Assembly: GCA_024516155.1 (NCBI GenBank)
Contig: JAJJXM010000025.1
Span: 310,001 to 374,000 of the forward strand
DNA: 64,000 nucleotides
Direction of reading: 5' to 3'
DNA from: Pyronema omphalodes
Taxonomy: Eukaryota > Ascomycota > Pezizomycetes > Pezizales > Pyronemataceae
Under the pieces are notes generated by a model, which was not told the origin of the DNA, did not search any database, and worked only from the letters and a program-made list of their open reading frames with translations. Below are positions 12,481 through 26,158 of the stretch, piece after piece (position 1 is the first letter of the stretch; the number at the start of each line of letters is the position of its first letter). Both the position numbers and the translations under genes were made by a program.

Positions 12481-12900
12481 CATGTCTGATCCCTTGAGTA
12501 TTTCGGCCGCTATCGCTGGATTGATCGGTATTTCAAAAGATGTTGCTACGATTATAGCAAACTTTATTTCCGCGGTCAAGTCTGCCCCCGAGAATGCACG
12601 CCGCCTCTACAAGGAGCATACAGCACTTTCCTCCGTTTTTTGATGGGATGTGTGCCTTACTTCGTCAAGAAGAATTTCTGGGAACCTATTTCGACCAGAC
12701 CTCGATTCTGATCTCGGCTGTTGAGGTCGCCTCTTTTCAGCTCAAAGATTTGTATACAAAGCTCGATAAATTCAGAATCCCGAGAAATAACAAAGTGGCC
12801 GAGTTTTTTGGGCGTATGAAATGGCCGCTACGCGCGGACGAGTGTGGGACAACCGTTGTTCAGATACAGCGCCCTGCACAATGCTTACACTTTTCACTCA
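12481..12900 (+). pseudogene. Broken NLR N-terminal exon fragment
   Basis: From ATG 12481 the translation begins MSDPLSISAAIAGLIGISKD. This is clearly homologous to the first exon of the two intact NLR genes at 40-54 kb (Helo-like fungal STAND N-terminal domain). The frame breaks at a T6 run (12636-12641): one T too many turns VFDGM into a stop. The homology then continues in another frame (ALLRQEEFLGTYFDQTS... to AQCLHFSL). Similarity stops abruptly at about 12900, with no NACHT or ankyrin part. It lies on the opposite strand from the cluster and more than 24 kb away, so it is a dispersed, decayed fragment rather than a member of the tandem array. Confidence 0.85.
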
Positions 12901-14924
12901 TTCTGCAGGATGCCCCCGCCAAGACATCGAAATATCCAAGATACCCCCGAATGTTTTTTTATGCAATATACACCTACCTCTCCATGCTGCCGCACCAGCC
13001 GCCTGTGCCGCAACAAAAGTTTTCAAAAACTAATTTTTCCACCGTGATTTTCTTCCATTCTAACTCGACCTTCAAGTTCCTCTTCATCTCGCACTTTCCA
13101 AGCTTATCTTCGATCGCAACAATGGAGTGCATCAATGAGCATGCCAGCAACGTCAATTCGGCAGAGACTCGGCCAATCATGTGACCCTCAGATGCCTTTG
13201 TCCTCGTAAAATAATCTTCAGAGGGGCCGTTCACAACTGGGCGGTGAAGGGCCTCACGTCAGTATTTCAACTTTGGAAAAAAAAAAAAGAAAACGCTTCA
13301 AACAAACTTCTTCGCGGTTGGTGCGGCAGCATTGATCTAAACGTGGGGTATACTGCATCAAAACAATTTTGGGGACTATCTTGGATATTTCGATGTCTTC
13401 GCAGATCCGTTATACAATGTCCTTCCATGAAGTAAAACCACCCCGAGTGATTACTAATGAAGCAGCGTCATTAGAGTCTGAGTGATAGATTATGATGTAA
13501 AGCAGTTGTCAAGGGGAGGAGGCGGAGTGTGTTGGAGTGTGCTGGAAATGGAATATATGGGAATTGGAATATATAGAACCACTCGGTTATATATTTCACA
13601 ATATCTAATATATATTTTTCCCCACCTTGGTCTAAGAATGAAGGCGTGATATGGTGGTATGGTCTGCTATGATAGGATGATATACCATACACCATATGTC
13701 TGAGAAGTTTCTTTCGAGGTTTTAAAGGTTATATTCTGATATTTTCTTTTCAGTGTAAGGATTGAGAATTGAGACGGTTCCTTGGGTTATTTTCTGGTTG
13801 TTTGGTATATTGTGGGCCTTTTTTGGGGGCGGGGTCTGGAGATATGGTATACGGGAGACATGGAAGTGTGGGGATGTGTGGCTTCCTGTGTTAATTCCTT
13901 AGAGGCTTGGGGTTGATGAAAATAATTATTCTGATATTCCTTTCTTCAGCAGCAAAGCCGACGATGATTAATAAACTGCAAAACTTCAAAGCTGCACAAT
14001 GGAAATTCTCGAATATCCTAGTCCCTCAGATTTTCACATCACAGTTCAAAAAGATCTTCAAAAAGCTTTCCAAAGTTAAGATATCAATAATTCAGTTAAC
14101 AGTAAACAATACGTGCTTGCTATTCCAAATCAAAATTCAAAAACTAAAAAAAAGAAAAACTCCAATAAACTCTTCCCAAATGCTATGATAGACAAAAAAA
14201 AAACGACATAGATATGTAATAAAAAAAAAGCCAAAAGCCAACAAAACAGACAAATCCAAAATATGCAAAATCCAACTATCCAATGTCCTCCAATCCATTT
14301 CCTTCGTTTCCTTTACACTATGATACCGATGGATAATCGATAGTGTGTTCTCTTGATGCTTTCCCGCATCCCATCCGTATCATGATCATTGATCATTGAT
14401 TATCCATGACAACCCATATTATAACCATCCCATCCCATGCCATCCATGCCACCCATCCCATCCCATCCCATTTCATGCCATCCCATCCCATTCCCTCCGT
14501 CCATCCAAATATACAGCCCTACCAACACCCATCCAAAAAATAGTAGTTAAGTAATAAAATAGACCCTAAAAAATCCCAATCCCATCCAGTCCAATCAATC
14601 CATCCATCATATCTCGTTTCTCATAAGGAGCGTAAGCTAGTAAGTAAGTTCCAAAAAAGTAAAAACCCCCAAAATAAAAAAATAAAACAACTAGAAAAAT
14701 AATAAAAGTAGTACACCGACATATGCAGCTCCCAACTTTTTTCAAAAGTGATGATGAAGAAAAGAGAAAAACCCCGAAAAATGCTTCAAACAACGCATAC
14801 GCAACGCACCAACGCATTATTACCCAGTTATGTTGTAGTAAAATAAGCCGATGAAAAAGAAAAACCCTCAACTCAAATCACGTGGCTGAAGAAAGCAGAC
14901 GTCGTAGTAGCAGCTAGCAGCGCA
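12901..14924. other. Gene-free region between the NLR fragment and the forkhead gene
   Basis: No gene recognised. The stretch has an A12 run near 13277, AT-rich DNA, and short CCATCCCATCC repeats around 14430-14490. The part just before 14925 is the 3' flank of the minus-strand forkhead gene and is A-rich on the top strand. Confidence 0.55.
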
Positions 14925-16952
14925 CTACCAACCCGCCATAACGCTCTCCCTTTCTCTTTCTGCCTCCTCTCCCCAAAAGATATCCCCATTTCCCCAGTCC
15001 CCAGGCATCATTAATTCACCACCAAACTCGTCTCCTCTCATTCCCATACCCATTCCCATTGCAAATCCTGCATCCCTAGAAACTCCAATATCCTCACTCA
15101 AATCTCTTCCAAATCCATGATGAAACCCAGCCAAGGTCGCTAGCGTGCTTCCCCAAGGATTATCGTCAAGAATACCAACATCTCTTGAGGGTGACTTGAC
15201 AAGTTGCCGAATGCTGTCGCGGTGGAGACGGAGGTTGGTGTTGGGAGATACTGAGCGAGGGGTTTTCTGAGGGCGGAGTATGGTGGCAGGTGTTAGCGGT
15301 GGGAGAATAGAGTGTGAGTAATGTGATTGCGGAGGGGACGATGGGATCCAGTTGTCTGCCATTGCTGAGTGGGATAAGTTTCCGGCGGCTGGAGTAAACT
15401 GAGCATCGAGGATACCAGTGGCAGCTAGGGAGGAGCGACGAGTAGGGCTTTCGAAAATTGGTTGGCGAATACGAGCAATATCCTCCTCTGCTCTTCCACG
15501 CTTAATTCTTGGTTTATCATCTGCAACGGTAGGTCGGAGAGCCGAGCTATCCAAAGAGGAAAAGTATCCAGAATCGTTGATGGAAGATAGCTTTCGTTTT
15601 CTGAGTGTTGAGGAAGAAGTAGCAGTCTGAGTTGGGGGGGTAATATCACGACGTCCATGTGCTGATGCTAATGACTCTGCAGCGAGTTCAGCACGGGTTA
15701 GAGGGGGAGAGGAGCACATTTGTTGTGGGGAGGGGGAAGGCCGGAAGATATCATCGTCTTCCTGGTGAGGTGAAACAGATCGGGTAGTGTCTGAGGAAAT
15801 TGAAGAGATTGCTGGGTCTGAGATTGTGTCGGTGCTTTCGAGGTGCGCGGGAAGGTCAGGATCGATTTCGGCTTCGGCGTCGCGGTCGGCATCTGCTTCA
15901 GCATCGTTCGTTGCGCTGCGCTTCGATGGAGTTGCAGTTACGGGGAACTTGGAGACTGGTGATGAAGCAGGTGATAAGGCTGCGGCTGCGGCCGCTTTTT
16001 TGGTGCTGGCCGCCGAGCGTCGGGAGTTTTTGACCTTCATGAATTGTTGTTCGCAACCCTTCTGGATTACCCAGTAATTTCCCTTTCCAGGATCATCCTT
16101 TGGTCGCTCCTGTTTTACAAAGGCTTTATTTAACGAAAGGTTATGCCTGATGCTGTTTTGCCAGCCGTTGTTGGAGGTTCGGTAGTACTGGAAGCTGTCG
16201 CCGATCCATTTGTAAATCTGGGCAAGAGTGAGGCGCCGATTTGATGCGCGAAGAATTGCCATGCCGATAAGGGTCGCATAGCTATACGGGGGCTTCTTTC
16301 CATCGTCGACAATAGCTGGCGGTGTCCAGGTATCAGGGTCGGGTGTTGCTGCGCTGTGTCGAGTCTTGTCTTTCAAAGGTCGCTTCTCCTTGATTGGTGC
16401 GGCTTCCATGAGCACTCGTCGTGATCCTCCAGTAGTTCTAGGCATCTTTCCATCCATGTGACCAAAGTTCTCCTTCTCTGCCATAGCCTTCGAGGCTTGA
16501 AACTGTGTAAATAGCACAGCGGTCTGCTTTCTGGGGAGCGGGGTCATTGGTGTAGTGTCGAATAAAGTCGTGGGCGGCTTTTTCATAGGAGAGTCTGTCG
16601 TGAACGCGTCCAGGGAGGGTGGGGGCATAGATATCCTCTCGAACGAATTTGCAAACACTCCTTTCGGCACCGAATTGGTTTTCGAATGGTGCCGGTGCTT
16701 TCTCTTGAAGGGTGATGTCGAAGTTCCCACTATCGGTGGAGTAAGCATTATCGACTGGAGGTTTCCACTTGAAGGTCGTAGGGGCCTGCTGTCGGAGGCT
16801 GATGACGGCGCCCGCCCTCTAGCGGCAGCCGTAGTCTCAGGTACTGCTGAGTTGTTCTTTGCCGGAGGAGGTGAGGGGGAGGTCTGTGAGAAGGGTCCGA
16901 GCACATCTTGGTGTATCGTCATTGGAGCTTGCGCCGAACGTGTTGCGGCCAT
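14925..16952 (-). CDS. Forkhead transcription factor, Sep1/Hcm1-like
   Basis: A single 675-codon exon. The forkhead domain spans about residues 219-310: [19 protein letters not shown], then [10 protein letters not shown], the recognition helix [19 protein letters not shown], and [11 protein letters not shown]. The PGKGNYW form and KPPYSYA start resemble fission-yeast Sep1 and budding-yeast Hcm1, which drive periodic transcription in the cell cycle; that assignment is inference. The rest is low-complexity and Ser/Pro/Thr-rich with many SP/TP sites (for example around residues 120-140 and 200-212), suiting CDK control. A KEN motif at about residues 160-162 (AEKENFG) could be an APC/C degron. 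An Arg/Lys/His stretch at about 83-91 may be an NLS. Other forkhead subfamilies cannot be excluded. Confidence 0.9.
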   Translation of the reverse strand: MAATRSAQAPMTIHQDVLGPFSQTSPSPPPAKNNSAVPETTAAARGRAPSSASDSRPLRPSSGNLQSIMLTPPIVGTSTSPFKRKHRHHSKTNSVPKGVFANSFERISMPPPSLDAFTTDSPMKKPPTTLFDTTPMTPLPRKQTAVLFTQFQASKAMAEKENFGHMDGKMPRTTGGSRRVLMEAAPIKEKRPLKDKTRHSAATPDPDTWTPPAIVDDGKKPPYSYATLIGMAILRASNRRLTLAQIYKWIGDSFQYYRTSNNGWQNSIRHNLSLNKAFVKQERPKDDPGKGNYWVIQKGCEQQFMKVKNSRRSAASTKKAAAAAALSPASSPVSKFPVTATPSKRSATNDAEADADRDAEAEIDPDLPAHLESTDTISDPAISSISSDTTRSVSPHQEDDDIFRPSPSPQQMCSSPPLTRAELAAESLASAHGRRDITPPTQTATSSSTLRKRKLSSINDSGYFSSLDSSALRPTVADDKPRIKRGRAEEDIARIRQPIFESPTRRSSLAATGILDAQFTPAAGNLSHSAMADNWIPSSPPQSHYSHSILPPLTPATILRPQKTPRSVSPNTNLRLHRDSIRQLVKSPSRDVGILDDNPWGSTLATLAGFHHGFGRDLSEDIGVSRDAGFAMGMGMGMRGDEFGGELMMPGDWGNGDIFWGEEAERERESVMAGW

Positions 16953-19900
16953 GGTTAGCGGTCGGTCTGGCGGGAGGACTACTGCAGAAAGACCACACAG
17001 CGTTGGACGACGCGTGAAAAAATCGCGCGATCAGTAAGAACGATAGATAGCCGCCGAGGATGGCTTTGTCGAGTGGGTCAAATGGGGGATGGCGAGCAGA
17101 ATGGGCGATATAATCGGGGGGGTAGATGCAGCGAAGAGTTGTCGCAGGTGCAAGGGGAGGCGGTTGCCAGCTAATCTGGATGAGGCACGCAGGCGGGGAT
17201 GTTAATCGTGGTGGTGGTGATGAGCGAAGAGAGTGAATTCGACGGTGCGGACGGGCGTTTGCTGAATGAGTGCGGAAGAGCGAAACGAGCTGGTTGGAGT
17301 AGGGGGCCGTTGGAAGGAATGGAGATGGAGGGACTGAAGGGACTGAAAGGAGTCAAGTCCGCTGGTGGGGACCTGTAGAGGGATCTTGAGATCCAAGGGA
17401 GCCAAGTCCGCTGGAGAGGGACCCGTGGAGGAATCTTGGGATTCCGATGGAAGGACCCGGGGTGGAGGGGAGGGGAGTTGGTGGGTGTTGAGAGCTATGG
17501 ATGGATACCTCGGAAGGTGGATGAAGCTATGGATGTCGGAAGCTTCTTTCTCTTTTCTTTCGCTTCTGTCGGAGCTTCGTTCGTTTCGAAAAAGAAGTGT
17601 CTCGGAGACGAAAACGCAAGAAATGCAAGAAATGCAAGAAATGCAAGAAATATCGGAATATATTTTTCTTGGGTTTCTTTCTTTTTTTTTCTTTCCTCGC
17701 TAACTGTGGAAATCCACGATCTGAAGTTCTTGATTCCGCCTTCTCCAACTGTAGACCGGTGTTTGAGAAGACAAAGCGGGGTGTGCAGTTGGCAGTTGGG
17801 GGATGCCAGATGGGGGGAAGCCTACAATTATGAAGGTTCCCCTAGATGGTGTGAAGCATTCTACACCAATTAATCGACCTCGCGGGGTTTGTTTAATCCA
17901 GGATTTATATACATATGACCATAGTTTCTTGGCTGCGGGGGAAGGAGTACTGCGACCAAACGAAGCTATTTTGTGATATGAGGAGAATCGAGATGGCGAT
18001 AGGCAGACAAACACTTTCGGTTTCATTTCAGCATCATCTGCTTGTCTATAAGCAGCAGGTCTGTAACAAAGATCTTCACAAAAGAGAAACAAAACAGCAA
18101 ATCATTTCAGCTGGAGGAGATGTTCCAGCAGACTTGAATTCCGATTTAACTCCGGCATTCGAAGTCTTGAATTCCGATTCACTCCGTCAAAGACTACTTC
18201 ACACCGGACCACTCGGCTACAGCGCACTCGCGATGTCTTGTGCAGTCCGCAGTCCGCACGCAGCCCGGGAAGGTCCAACCAACGCCTCCGGCAAAGCCCT
18301 TGCAAAATTCTGGCAAAGACCTGGCAAAGACCTAGCAAAGCCCAAAGCCCCATCAACCAGAACAGCAAGTCGTAACTACGTACCCGAGTAGTACTATTCG
18401 CATTCACCATGCAGCTGTTCCCGTTTCACAACTTGACAATCTCCTGCATGGGGAGGACATATGTACATACCGACATACAGCATCCAAACTCTACTTCACC
18501 GGCCCGCCCGCAATCTTTTGAGCCGTGTGATCCTGATAGGAAAGAAAAGAAAAGTAAAGGTAATGGAATGCATCTCGTAGCTATCGTAGCTGTCATAGCC
18601 GTACTCGATATAATTCATGACATCTTCTATTTCCTTCTATCTTTTCTTCTTCTTCTTTTTCTTCTTTCATTCTTCTCCGCAGAATAAGAGTAAAAAATCG
18701 ACTGATCTGATTCCAGCGAGCGAGAACCCTGGTAGCAGCAGCCAGCCAGCCAGCCAGCCAGCCAGCAGTTGTGATGCTATGCTGCTGGTCTGCCTGCCAG
18801 CAACCAGTAGCCAGTTATCACACGGTATGCTATGGTATGTACCTAACCAGAACTGTAACGCGTGCAGATAGATGATCGCTACATACATAGGTGTAGCTAG
18901 GTTGTGCTAAGTTCTGCTAGGCTGGGTTAATTATGCTGGGTGCTGAACTGGGTGCTGGGTTGTGCTGGGTGACTAGGGTATGCTATGCTACGTATCGGCT
19001 GGCCGCTGCGTATCTTTAATCCTTCTCGAACTTCTGCCATCGCGATGTTGCTGCTTCTGTTGCTTCCGTTACTTCTGCTACTGCTTCTGTCGCTTCTGCT
19101 GCTTCTACTACTTCTTCTCTACTGCTGCTGCTGTTGCTGCTGATGCTGATGCTTAGAACCTCGTGTTCATGCTTCCCTCGTTGGCAGAGTCCAGATAACT
19201 GCTAGTAAATTAGTCTTAGGCAGCATTAACCCTAACTACTACAACCACCATACACACCATACAACCCACCAATGGGCACCGAATACTCGGAATTTCTAAA
19301 TTTCTAGCCAGTCCGCTACACAACAGTCGGGTGGGTGGGGCACCTTCAAAGTTCAGTCCGTTTGGGACTCCACTAGCGAGAGGTCCAATTTAGTCCGCGT
19401 GCACAACCACCACCACCCCGCCATCGAATCAGCATTGGCACAGTGACGTAGTGCGAAGAAAAAGTGTATAGCCGTATTTGAACTAGTTAGAAAGTTAGAG
19501 AGATGGATTGATAAAACGATGGATAGAGTTAAATGAAGGGGAATGAAAGGAATGAAGGGAATTGAAGGGATTGAAGGGGGATCAAGGGGGATCAATCAAG
19601 GGAGTCGAAGGGGAACGAAGGAGGTGAAGGAGATCGAAGAGGGATGGGTATAGCACTTTGTGTGAAGCATGCATAGAACAAGCAGGAAAACAGAGAAGAA
19701 GTATAGAAATGTGTAAAAACCTTTCGAAGATGTTGAAAGATGGAGATGGAGGAACGTGAATGAATTGATTGATAGACAAGCAAGCACAGAGAGCTGGAGA
19801 AACAGCCTAGATGTAGGACCTCGATTGCAGCTCCACCTGCCACTAGAATACTCCCAACAAGCAATTTCCAACAAAAAATCTTTGAAAAAACGAATGAACA

Positions 19901-22900
19901 AAAAACAAAAAAACAAAAAAATAAAAAAATAAAAAAAAGGTTTTAGTGTTTGGTTTTAGATTGATACCGGTAAAACTTAGAGGGAGAGAGTAAGGGGGGG
20001 AAGGGAGTAAAGCTCTTGGCTCCGATGTAGTTTACTTTTGCATATAAAAAAAACAAAATACAAATGAAAATGATAACGTGCACTACCATTACTGTTGTTA
20101 TAAATTTGAAACCGAAGTACACAAGAAATATATATCAAGCCTATCTTTTTTCCATGACTGATTCGTCTTGGGAATCTGGGATGTAATACATAGAAACAGA
20201 AGCAGAAGTAATGCGGCTATAGTATCTGCTATGTAAAGAACCTTCCACACAGCATGCATTACATTCTACCGCTGCTGCCGCCGCTGTTGCTGTACGTGCT
20301 GGCAGTTCTAAGGGTCCCAACAGCTCCGATGTTCATCTCTATGCATCATATCTAGATGGCTAGATAATAGATGATAGATATGTAGAAGGTGCCTTAGATA
20401 CTGTACAGAACCTTCTACACAGCAACAGCAACAGCGTGCATGCATTACATCCTATCGCTGCTGGCAGTTACAACAGTTCCGATGTCCACCTGTATGCATC
20501 ATATCTAGATGACTAGATACTGTACAGAACTTTCTACACAGCATGCATCCTGTCGCTGCTGGCAGTTCTTAGATGGCAGATGCGGTACGGTACGGTAGCT
20601 TTCGGGTCCCTCTTGTTCGGGTCCCTGTGTGCTCTATGGATCCTACGGCTTAGGGGCTAGATGGCGGCTAGGAATTCGGCATCGGTATCGGTACACATCA
20701 ATTAAATCAACTAGATCTCTGCATCATGCTTTTTGGACCCAAGAGCATGAACCCAACAGCATGAATTAACCCAAACCAAACCAATCCGGGAGATTCTTTC
20801 ACATGTAATATGTATATGACCCTCCTCCTCTCCTCTATTCCATCGCCATGAACCCCAAGCTCCAAGCTCGCGGATAAGATAGCTCGCGGATGGCGGATGG
20901 CGCGATATGTGGGGTTGGCTTAGGATAGGATAGGAGATATGATAGATGCAGATAGATAGACATGATAGGATAGCTATGATGGACAGTTGTGCTACGGTAC
21001 AGTACAGTACGGTATGGTATATAGAACGAAAGAACAAGGAGCCCCGCCCCGCCCCGCCCCGCTGTCTTAGAAAGAAGGTCGGGGAACTATGTAGCTAGAC
21101 TACAGTACTCGGGTGAGTGCAAGCTAGGGTCTGCCCGGTGCTCTATTATATCCCCGACTTTTGTCCCCCATATGGTGCACTATTCAACTGCAAAGACAAA
21201 TGCAAATGCCAAGACAACTATCATTTATAAAACAGCAGATATTTTTGATGATTGTGGCTAGTTGTATTAAGCTATAATAGAGCCTTTGATTCTTTGGATA
21301 TCACAGGGCTCTTAACCCCCACCCTTTCTCCGGAGTTAGGCAAGCTCTGGAGTTCTGGTTCTTCTGTACGAATCACATATACGGGGTCCATAAAACATCG
21401 TACTTCATACACCTCTGATCCGAATACATACATATGGTAGCTCTTTTTTAAAAGGGCCGTGTACTTGGGATAGCACGGGAAGATGGGTTGGTATGTAGAT
21501 TGCGGGTTGATGATTCCGCGCACGGACTCCGGGATGGGATGGGATGGGATGCGGATGAAGGATAGATGGTTAAGACGGTTGCGCGGGACGAGGGATGGGG
21601 GATCGATAGATTTCTGTTGGATTGTTGGAATACGGGATGGTTGATGATGTAGATCGATATCTAGTACCATCAATTGTGCTTCATCTTTCGTTTTTTGGTT
21701 GCTAAATCCCGATGGTTTTGCTTACTGTTTATCGTTTACAAGAGGATTATGTTTCTTTGGTTGATATCAGATACATAGATATAAATCCCAGCTTACCATA
21801 CTCATTTAGGCACCATATCCTCATCTATTCATGACTGATAGGTATAATTATTCGCCAATTTGATATGTACGAATATAAGAGTCATAAGTTTATAACCCCC
21901 CACCCCACTCACCGCCCAGCTAACTGGAACTGGTGACATCATATGATCCCACGATTCCACGATCCCGGGATTCCATGATTCGATGAACCCATAATTTATG
22001 ATTCGTTTGCACCCTACCAGGAAGGTCTATGCTTCTTTTTCTTCCTCGTTTTTTTCGACTTTGCCGTTGACCTTGCCTGTTGTTGACCTTGTCGTTGCTC
22101 AAGCTCAAGCTTTCTTTCCTAACATCTTCTCCGATCACATCTCCCGCATCCGCATCGGGGAACATTCCTTTTCTGGCGTTTTATGTCGTTTGACACCGGA
22201 GATGGTATGGCTAGACGATACTTTGCTATGCTATGCTATGCTATGGCTCCATACATGCAATATGTACGATGGATCACTTTACTTAGCTACGTATGGGCAC
22301 CACAGAGATTCGAGCGGAAGATTAAACTAACTGTGTACGGTAAACTAAGTTGAAGTTAGGTTACGAGCTTAGATAGTGTACTAGATAAGTTACCGTTCGT
22401 TGGTCTCGTTGGTCGGATCATCATGTTCAGGGCCGTGCGAGCCCTAGGGTTTAAACCCGGTGAATAATGTGATATTATGACATCATTGATGGAAGGACTG
22501 GTTGGATTAGTTTATCTTATCTTATCCGAGAAGGTTGGAGTTTAGATGGTATAAGTATATATGTCTGTCTGTTCTGCCATATCTCGCGAATGGGTTTTGT
22601 ATGTGGTGGGACTCGACGAGTAAACTGATGAACGGTCAGAAGTTATCGGAATGCATCGGAGTTTCGGGTACGAGTCAGATTCTGTGATGACCCCTGTCGT
22701 TTCCGATGCGGAGGTACGGTATGCGAGAAAGATATATAGAAAGTTATAAAAAACTTACAAAGTGTAGTTTTATGGTATGGAAATATTTTTCCGTATAATT
22801 CTATTTGGATAGGAGTAGCTACAAATACTGCTATACACCTCTCCAGAGCTCCCTCGAGCTTATCTTGAGCGAATACGGTGTACCCTTGCACTTTAGCCGC

Positions 22901-23083
22901 GGAGCTCGCCTGTAACGCCATCTATGCGTGCCAAGTCATCCCAAACGGTCGCCCTAGGTTAAGCTTAGGGTGGATTACATAGAGTAATCTGAGCCTCACC
23001 GCGGCGCGAAACTTCATATCGTATCTTGCCACATTGACAGTTTTGACAGTTTCGACGAAAATCGCCAAAACACGAAATAAACA
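16953..23083. other. 6-kb gene-free region between divergent forkhead and CLPTM1-like genes
   Basis: Both flanking genes point outward, so this may hold both promoters. I find no gene that stands up. There are GAAATGCAA repeats (17618-17650), CAGCCAGCCAGC (18737-18770), CTGCTGCTGTTGCTGCTG (19120-19150), GGTACGGTACGG-like stretches (20585 and 20995) and CCCCGCCCCGCC (21041-21062). Two ORFs, plus 17915-18391 and minus 22643-22921, lack any family resemblance I can name. The last 100 bases are the CLPTM1-like 5' leader. Confidence 0.5.
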
Positions 23084-25313
23084 ATGTCAGCTCCTGCGAG
23101 AGCTACCGCAGGCCGCGCCCCGCGTAGGGCGGAGGAAGAGGGTTCTGGTAACTTCTATGTACGTTGCAATTGTTTTAGGGATCGCGATGATGGTTTTTTG
23201 AACACCTTTGTGGATTCGCGACTTCTTGAAACCCCAAAAATTCACTTTGCTGATAATATTTTCATGATGTAGGATATGATTCGTCCGGCTGTCAATGGAA
23301 TCCTTATCTTCTTTGCTGTTCAAAGCGCTATGAGTAATTACTCCTTTCACTTTCTGCTCTGCTTTCCCCACCTACACAATTACCGTATCTAGAGTTTGAA
23401 GTTCTAACTAAATATTTGTCCTATAGCATGGTTCAATAACGATGGCAGCAACACTGCCGTTGACCCTGCTACCGGTGCCAAACTATCCGCCGCCCCCGCC
23501 GCCGGAAGCTTCGAAGAGCGCTACTACAAGAACCAAGTAGAGAACTACTACTACCTCCCCGAGAAAATCTCGCCTATTTGGGAGCAAGGAACTCCCATGG
23601 ATATGAGTGTTTACTTATCCGAGAGTGTCCTCTTGCCCCCTCTATCTCATCCGGAAATGAAGCAGAACTTGGTCTTCAATGAGGAAAACATTAAGCTTGG
23701 AGATTGGGACGATAAACGCTCGGTCAGCGTTGATGTACCGTTTTCTAAAGATGTCCAGAATAATGGAACCCTCTTTGCTCATATCTTCGTCGCTAAACAT
23801 GGCGCTCAAATGGATCCTCATGATGCTAGCTATGATCCTACTCAGTCTTACCGCGTTGTCAAGCTTCTTACTCGTTACCACCCTAAGAAAAAGGTTGTCA
23901 AAACTAAGAAACTTATCGGAGGATCCGAGGAAGAAACTTCTGAGGAGGAGGTTGTTCCTTCTACTACTCCGGATGGAAAACCAATTATCACTTCTTACTG
24001 GCACAGCAACCTGACTTTGAACGTAATTGGCGACCCCGGAGTACTTCAGTACAACACCCTCCCTCTTCCCCTGGCACAGAATGTTGTGCTTGAGCAAACT
24101 GGTGCCCGTGACATCAGTGGAAGAAATGGATGGTATTACCCTATCGTCTGGCCGAACGAATTTTGGCTTTTGCGCGACCACATGGTTGAGATTAACTCTA
24201 CGGTCTCTTCTTTGCCTCTTCACATCGATCTTTCCTCCATCAGTTTCTTCAAGTTCCAGATCATCGCTTCTATGGATTACTCCTTTAAGCAATCCGCCAA
24301 CAACCCCAACCCCGCTCTTGGACAAGGTGCATCCACCGGTGCAGAGCTTGAGGAGTTTAAGCGTGTGCTTATCGAAACCAACATCTACCTTCTCGGAACC
24401 ACGGCTATTGTTTCTCTTCTCCACACTGTCTTTGAGATGTTGGCGTTCAAGAATGACATTTCTCATTGGAGAAATAAGAAGGATAATGTTGGAGTTTCCG
24501 TTAGAACTATCCTTGCAAACGTCTTCATGCAGACTGTCATCTTCCTTTACCTTGTCGACAACTCCGATGGAACTTCTTGGATGATTCTTCTTGGACAAGG
24601 TTTCGGTATCCTCCTCGAGGCTTGGAAAATCACTCGTACCGTTGATGTCCGCGTCGAGGAGAACCCCAACGGATTTCTTCCCTACACTATTTCCTTCCAT
24701 GATAAGCACCAGTTATCTCAGCTTGAAAAAGAGACCAAGGAATACGATGAAGAGGCTTTCAAGTATCTTTACTGGATTGCCGTTCCTCTTTTACTAGCAT
24801 ACGCTGCTTACTCTCTTGTTTACGAGTCCCACAAGTCTTGGTATTCTTTCATCATCACCACACTTGTTGGATCCGTCTATGCATATGGATTCTTGATGAT
24901 GGTCCCAAGTTTGTACATCAACTACAAGCTTAAATCCGTTGCACACATGCCTAGGAAAACTATGATCTATAAACTTCTTAACACGTAAGTCACACCCATT
25001 TATTATCCGTGAATTCTTGGTATCATATTCTAACACATGATATAGCTTTATTGATGATCTATTCGCTTTCACTATTAAAATGCCTACCCTTCATAGATTA
25101 GCCACCCTCCGTGATGATGTCATTTACTTCATCGCTTTGTACCAGAGCTGGATTTATAGAGTTGATAAGAGACGTATCAATGAGTTTGGACAAGGAGGAG
25201 ATGATGAGGATGAGACGGCTGGAGAGGAGAAGGAGGGTGAAGTCAAGGATGAAGCTAAGACTACAGGAGCTGCCACTAAGGATGAGAAGGAGGAGTTGAA
25301 GAGGAGAAAGTAG
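23084..25313 (+). CDS. CLPTM1-family multi-pass membrane protein (four exons)
   Basis: Exons 23084-23158, 23273-23333, 23427-24984 and 25046-25313 give 653 aa. The clearest family match is the C-terminal NTFIDDLFAFTIKMP, followed by LHRLATLRDDVIYFIALYQ and WIYRVDKRR..EFG, a near-standard CLPTM1 signature split by intron 3. An early hydrophobic segment at about residues 30-45 (GILIFFAVQSAM) precedes a long luminal-type region with WYYPIVWPNEFW. Several membrane helices follow (FMQTVIFLYLVDN, YWIAVPLLLAYAAYSLVY, SFIITTLVGSVYAYGFLM). The tail is acidic and lysine-rich. Animal relatives act in the ER (receptor retention for CLPTM1, lipid scrambling for CLPTM1L); the fungal role is not established. 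The large antisense ORF over exon 3 is a shadow. Confidence 0.94.
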
Positions 25314-26158
25314 ATTGGGGGTGCAAAAAAGATGGGGGGTGGGGTGTGGAGATTATGAATGTTTTATATGCATAGCGTTGAAGACTTGAAGATACCAAAA
25401 CGGAAAAGTAGTAATTGATATATACCAAAAAGGGGTTGCTTGTTGCTTTGAAACTTTCTTTGATTAAGACTTTTTATTATGATAAAAGGAAATGATGAAT
25501 GAATTCAAAATTTTATTGTGACTTCTTACAACCCGCGACTGTTGATGTGCAATTATTCATTCAATTTACCCCTGTATTAATATCATAACTTCTCTGCTGT
25601 GGAGTTTTAATAAGCTTGGTTTAAATTTCCATAGCCGGAGGATCTTTTTTTTTTTGGCTTGCTTTGCTCCCGTATGTCATTAACCACCAGCTATTACACC
25701 CTAATAACAAATCCTTCCCACCCGCACAATTCTTCGTCCTTCCCATGAAATCAGCGCTGTAATGAACAAACCTACTTACGCAAACTATATTGTTTGTAAG
25801 CTATTGTTCACACATATCTTCGAAATACTGGATACGGGTTTGAATCAACGAGCTAGTCTGTATCGCTAGAGCAAGAGCTTGATGAGATACCTAAGAGGAA
25901 TGCCGATATTAAGCACGGTAAAGATGTGGAACTAAATTTGTAAATACTTATCTTCGCATAACCCATTGTATTGGTATTAAGATTCGGTAAGACTGTATAA
26001 TAAATAACGGATAAGTTATCTTATTTATGTAACTCGATTATGATTGTGGTAGAGGAATAGAGCTGTGGATATGATATTTGTACGTTCCTCGGCAGAAAAC
26101 ATATCAACATTCATAGTCTATCACTCGTGACATAATCAATAATGGTTGAGTCATTGGA
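25314..26158. other. Gene-free spacer left of the LINE
   Basis: AT-rich DNA with no recognised gene. The first part is the CLPTM1-like 3' flank, with A/T-rich stretches and TTTTATTATG near 25475 that could serve 3'-end formation. The right edge abuts the target-site duplication of the LINE. Confidence 0.55.

Noticed and set aside
17915..18391. 158-codon plus-strand ORF
   Set aside because: No recognisable domain, and it lies in the long upstream region of two divergent genes; composition varies along its length. It cannot be supported as a gene from sequence alone.
22643..22921. 92-codon minus ORF beginning MALQASSAAKVQGYTVFAQD
   Set aside because: The first 45 residues look protein-like and it would be divergent from the CLPTM1-like gene, but I know no family for it and see no further exon. 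Left out for lack of support.
23642..24709. 355-codon antisense ORF
   Set aside because: Lies wholly opposite the CLPTM1-like exon 3, has no family motif, and reflects codon bias of the sense gene.
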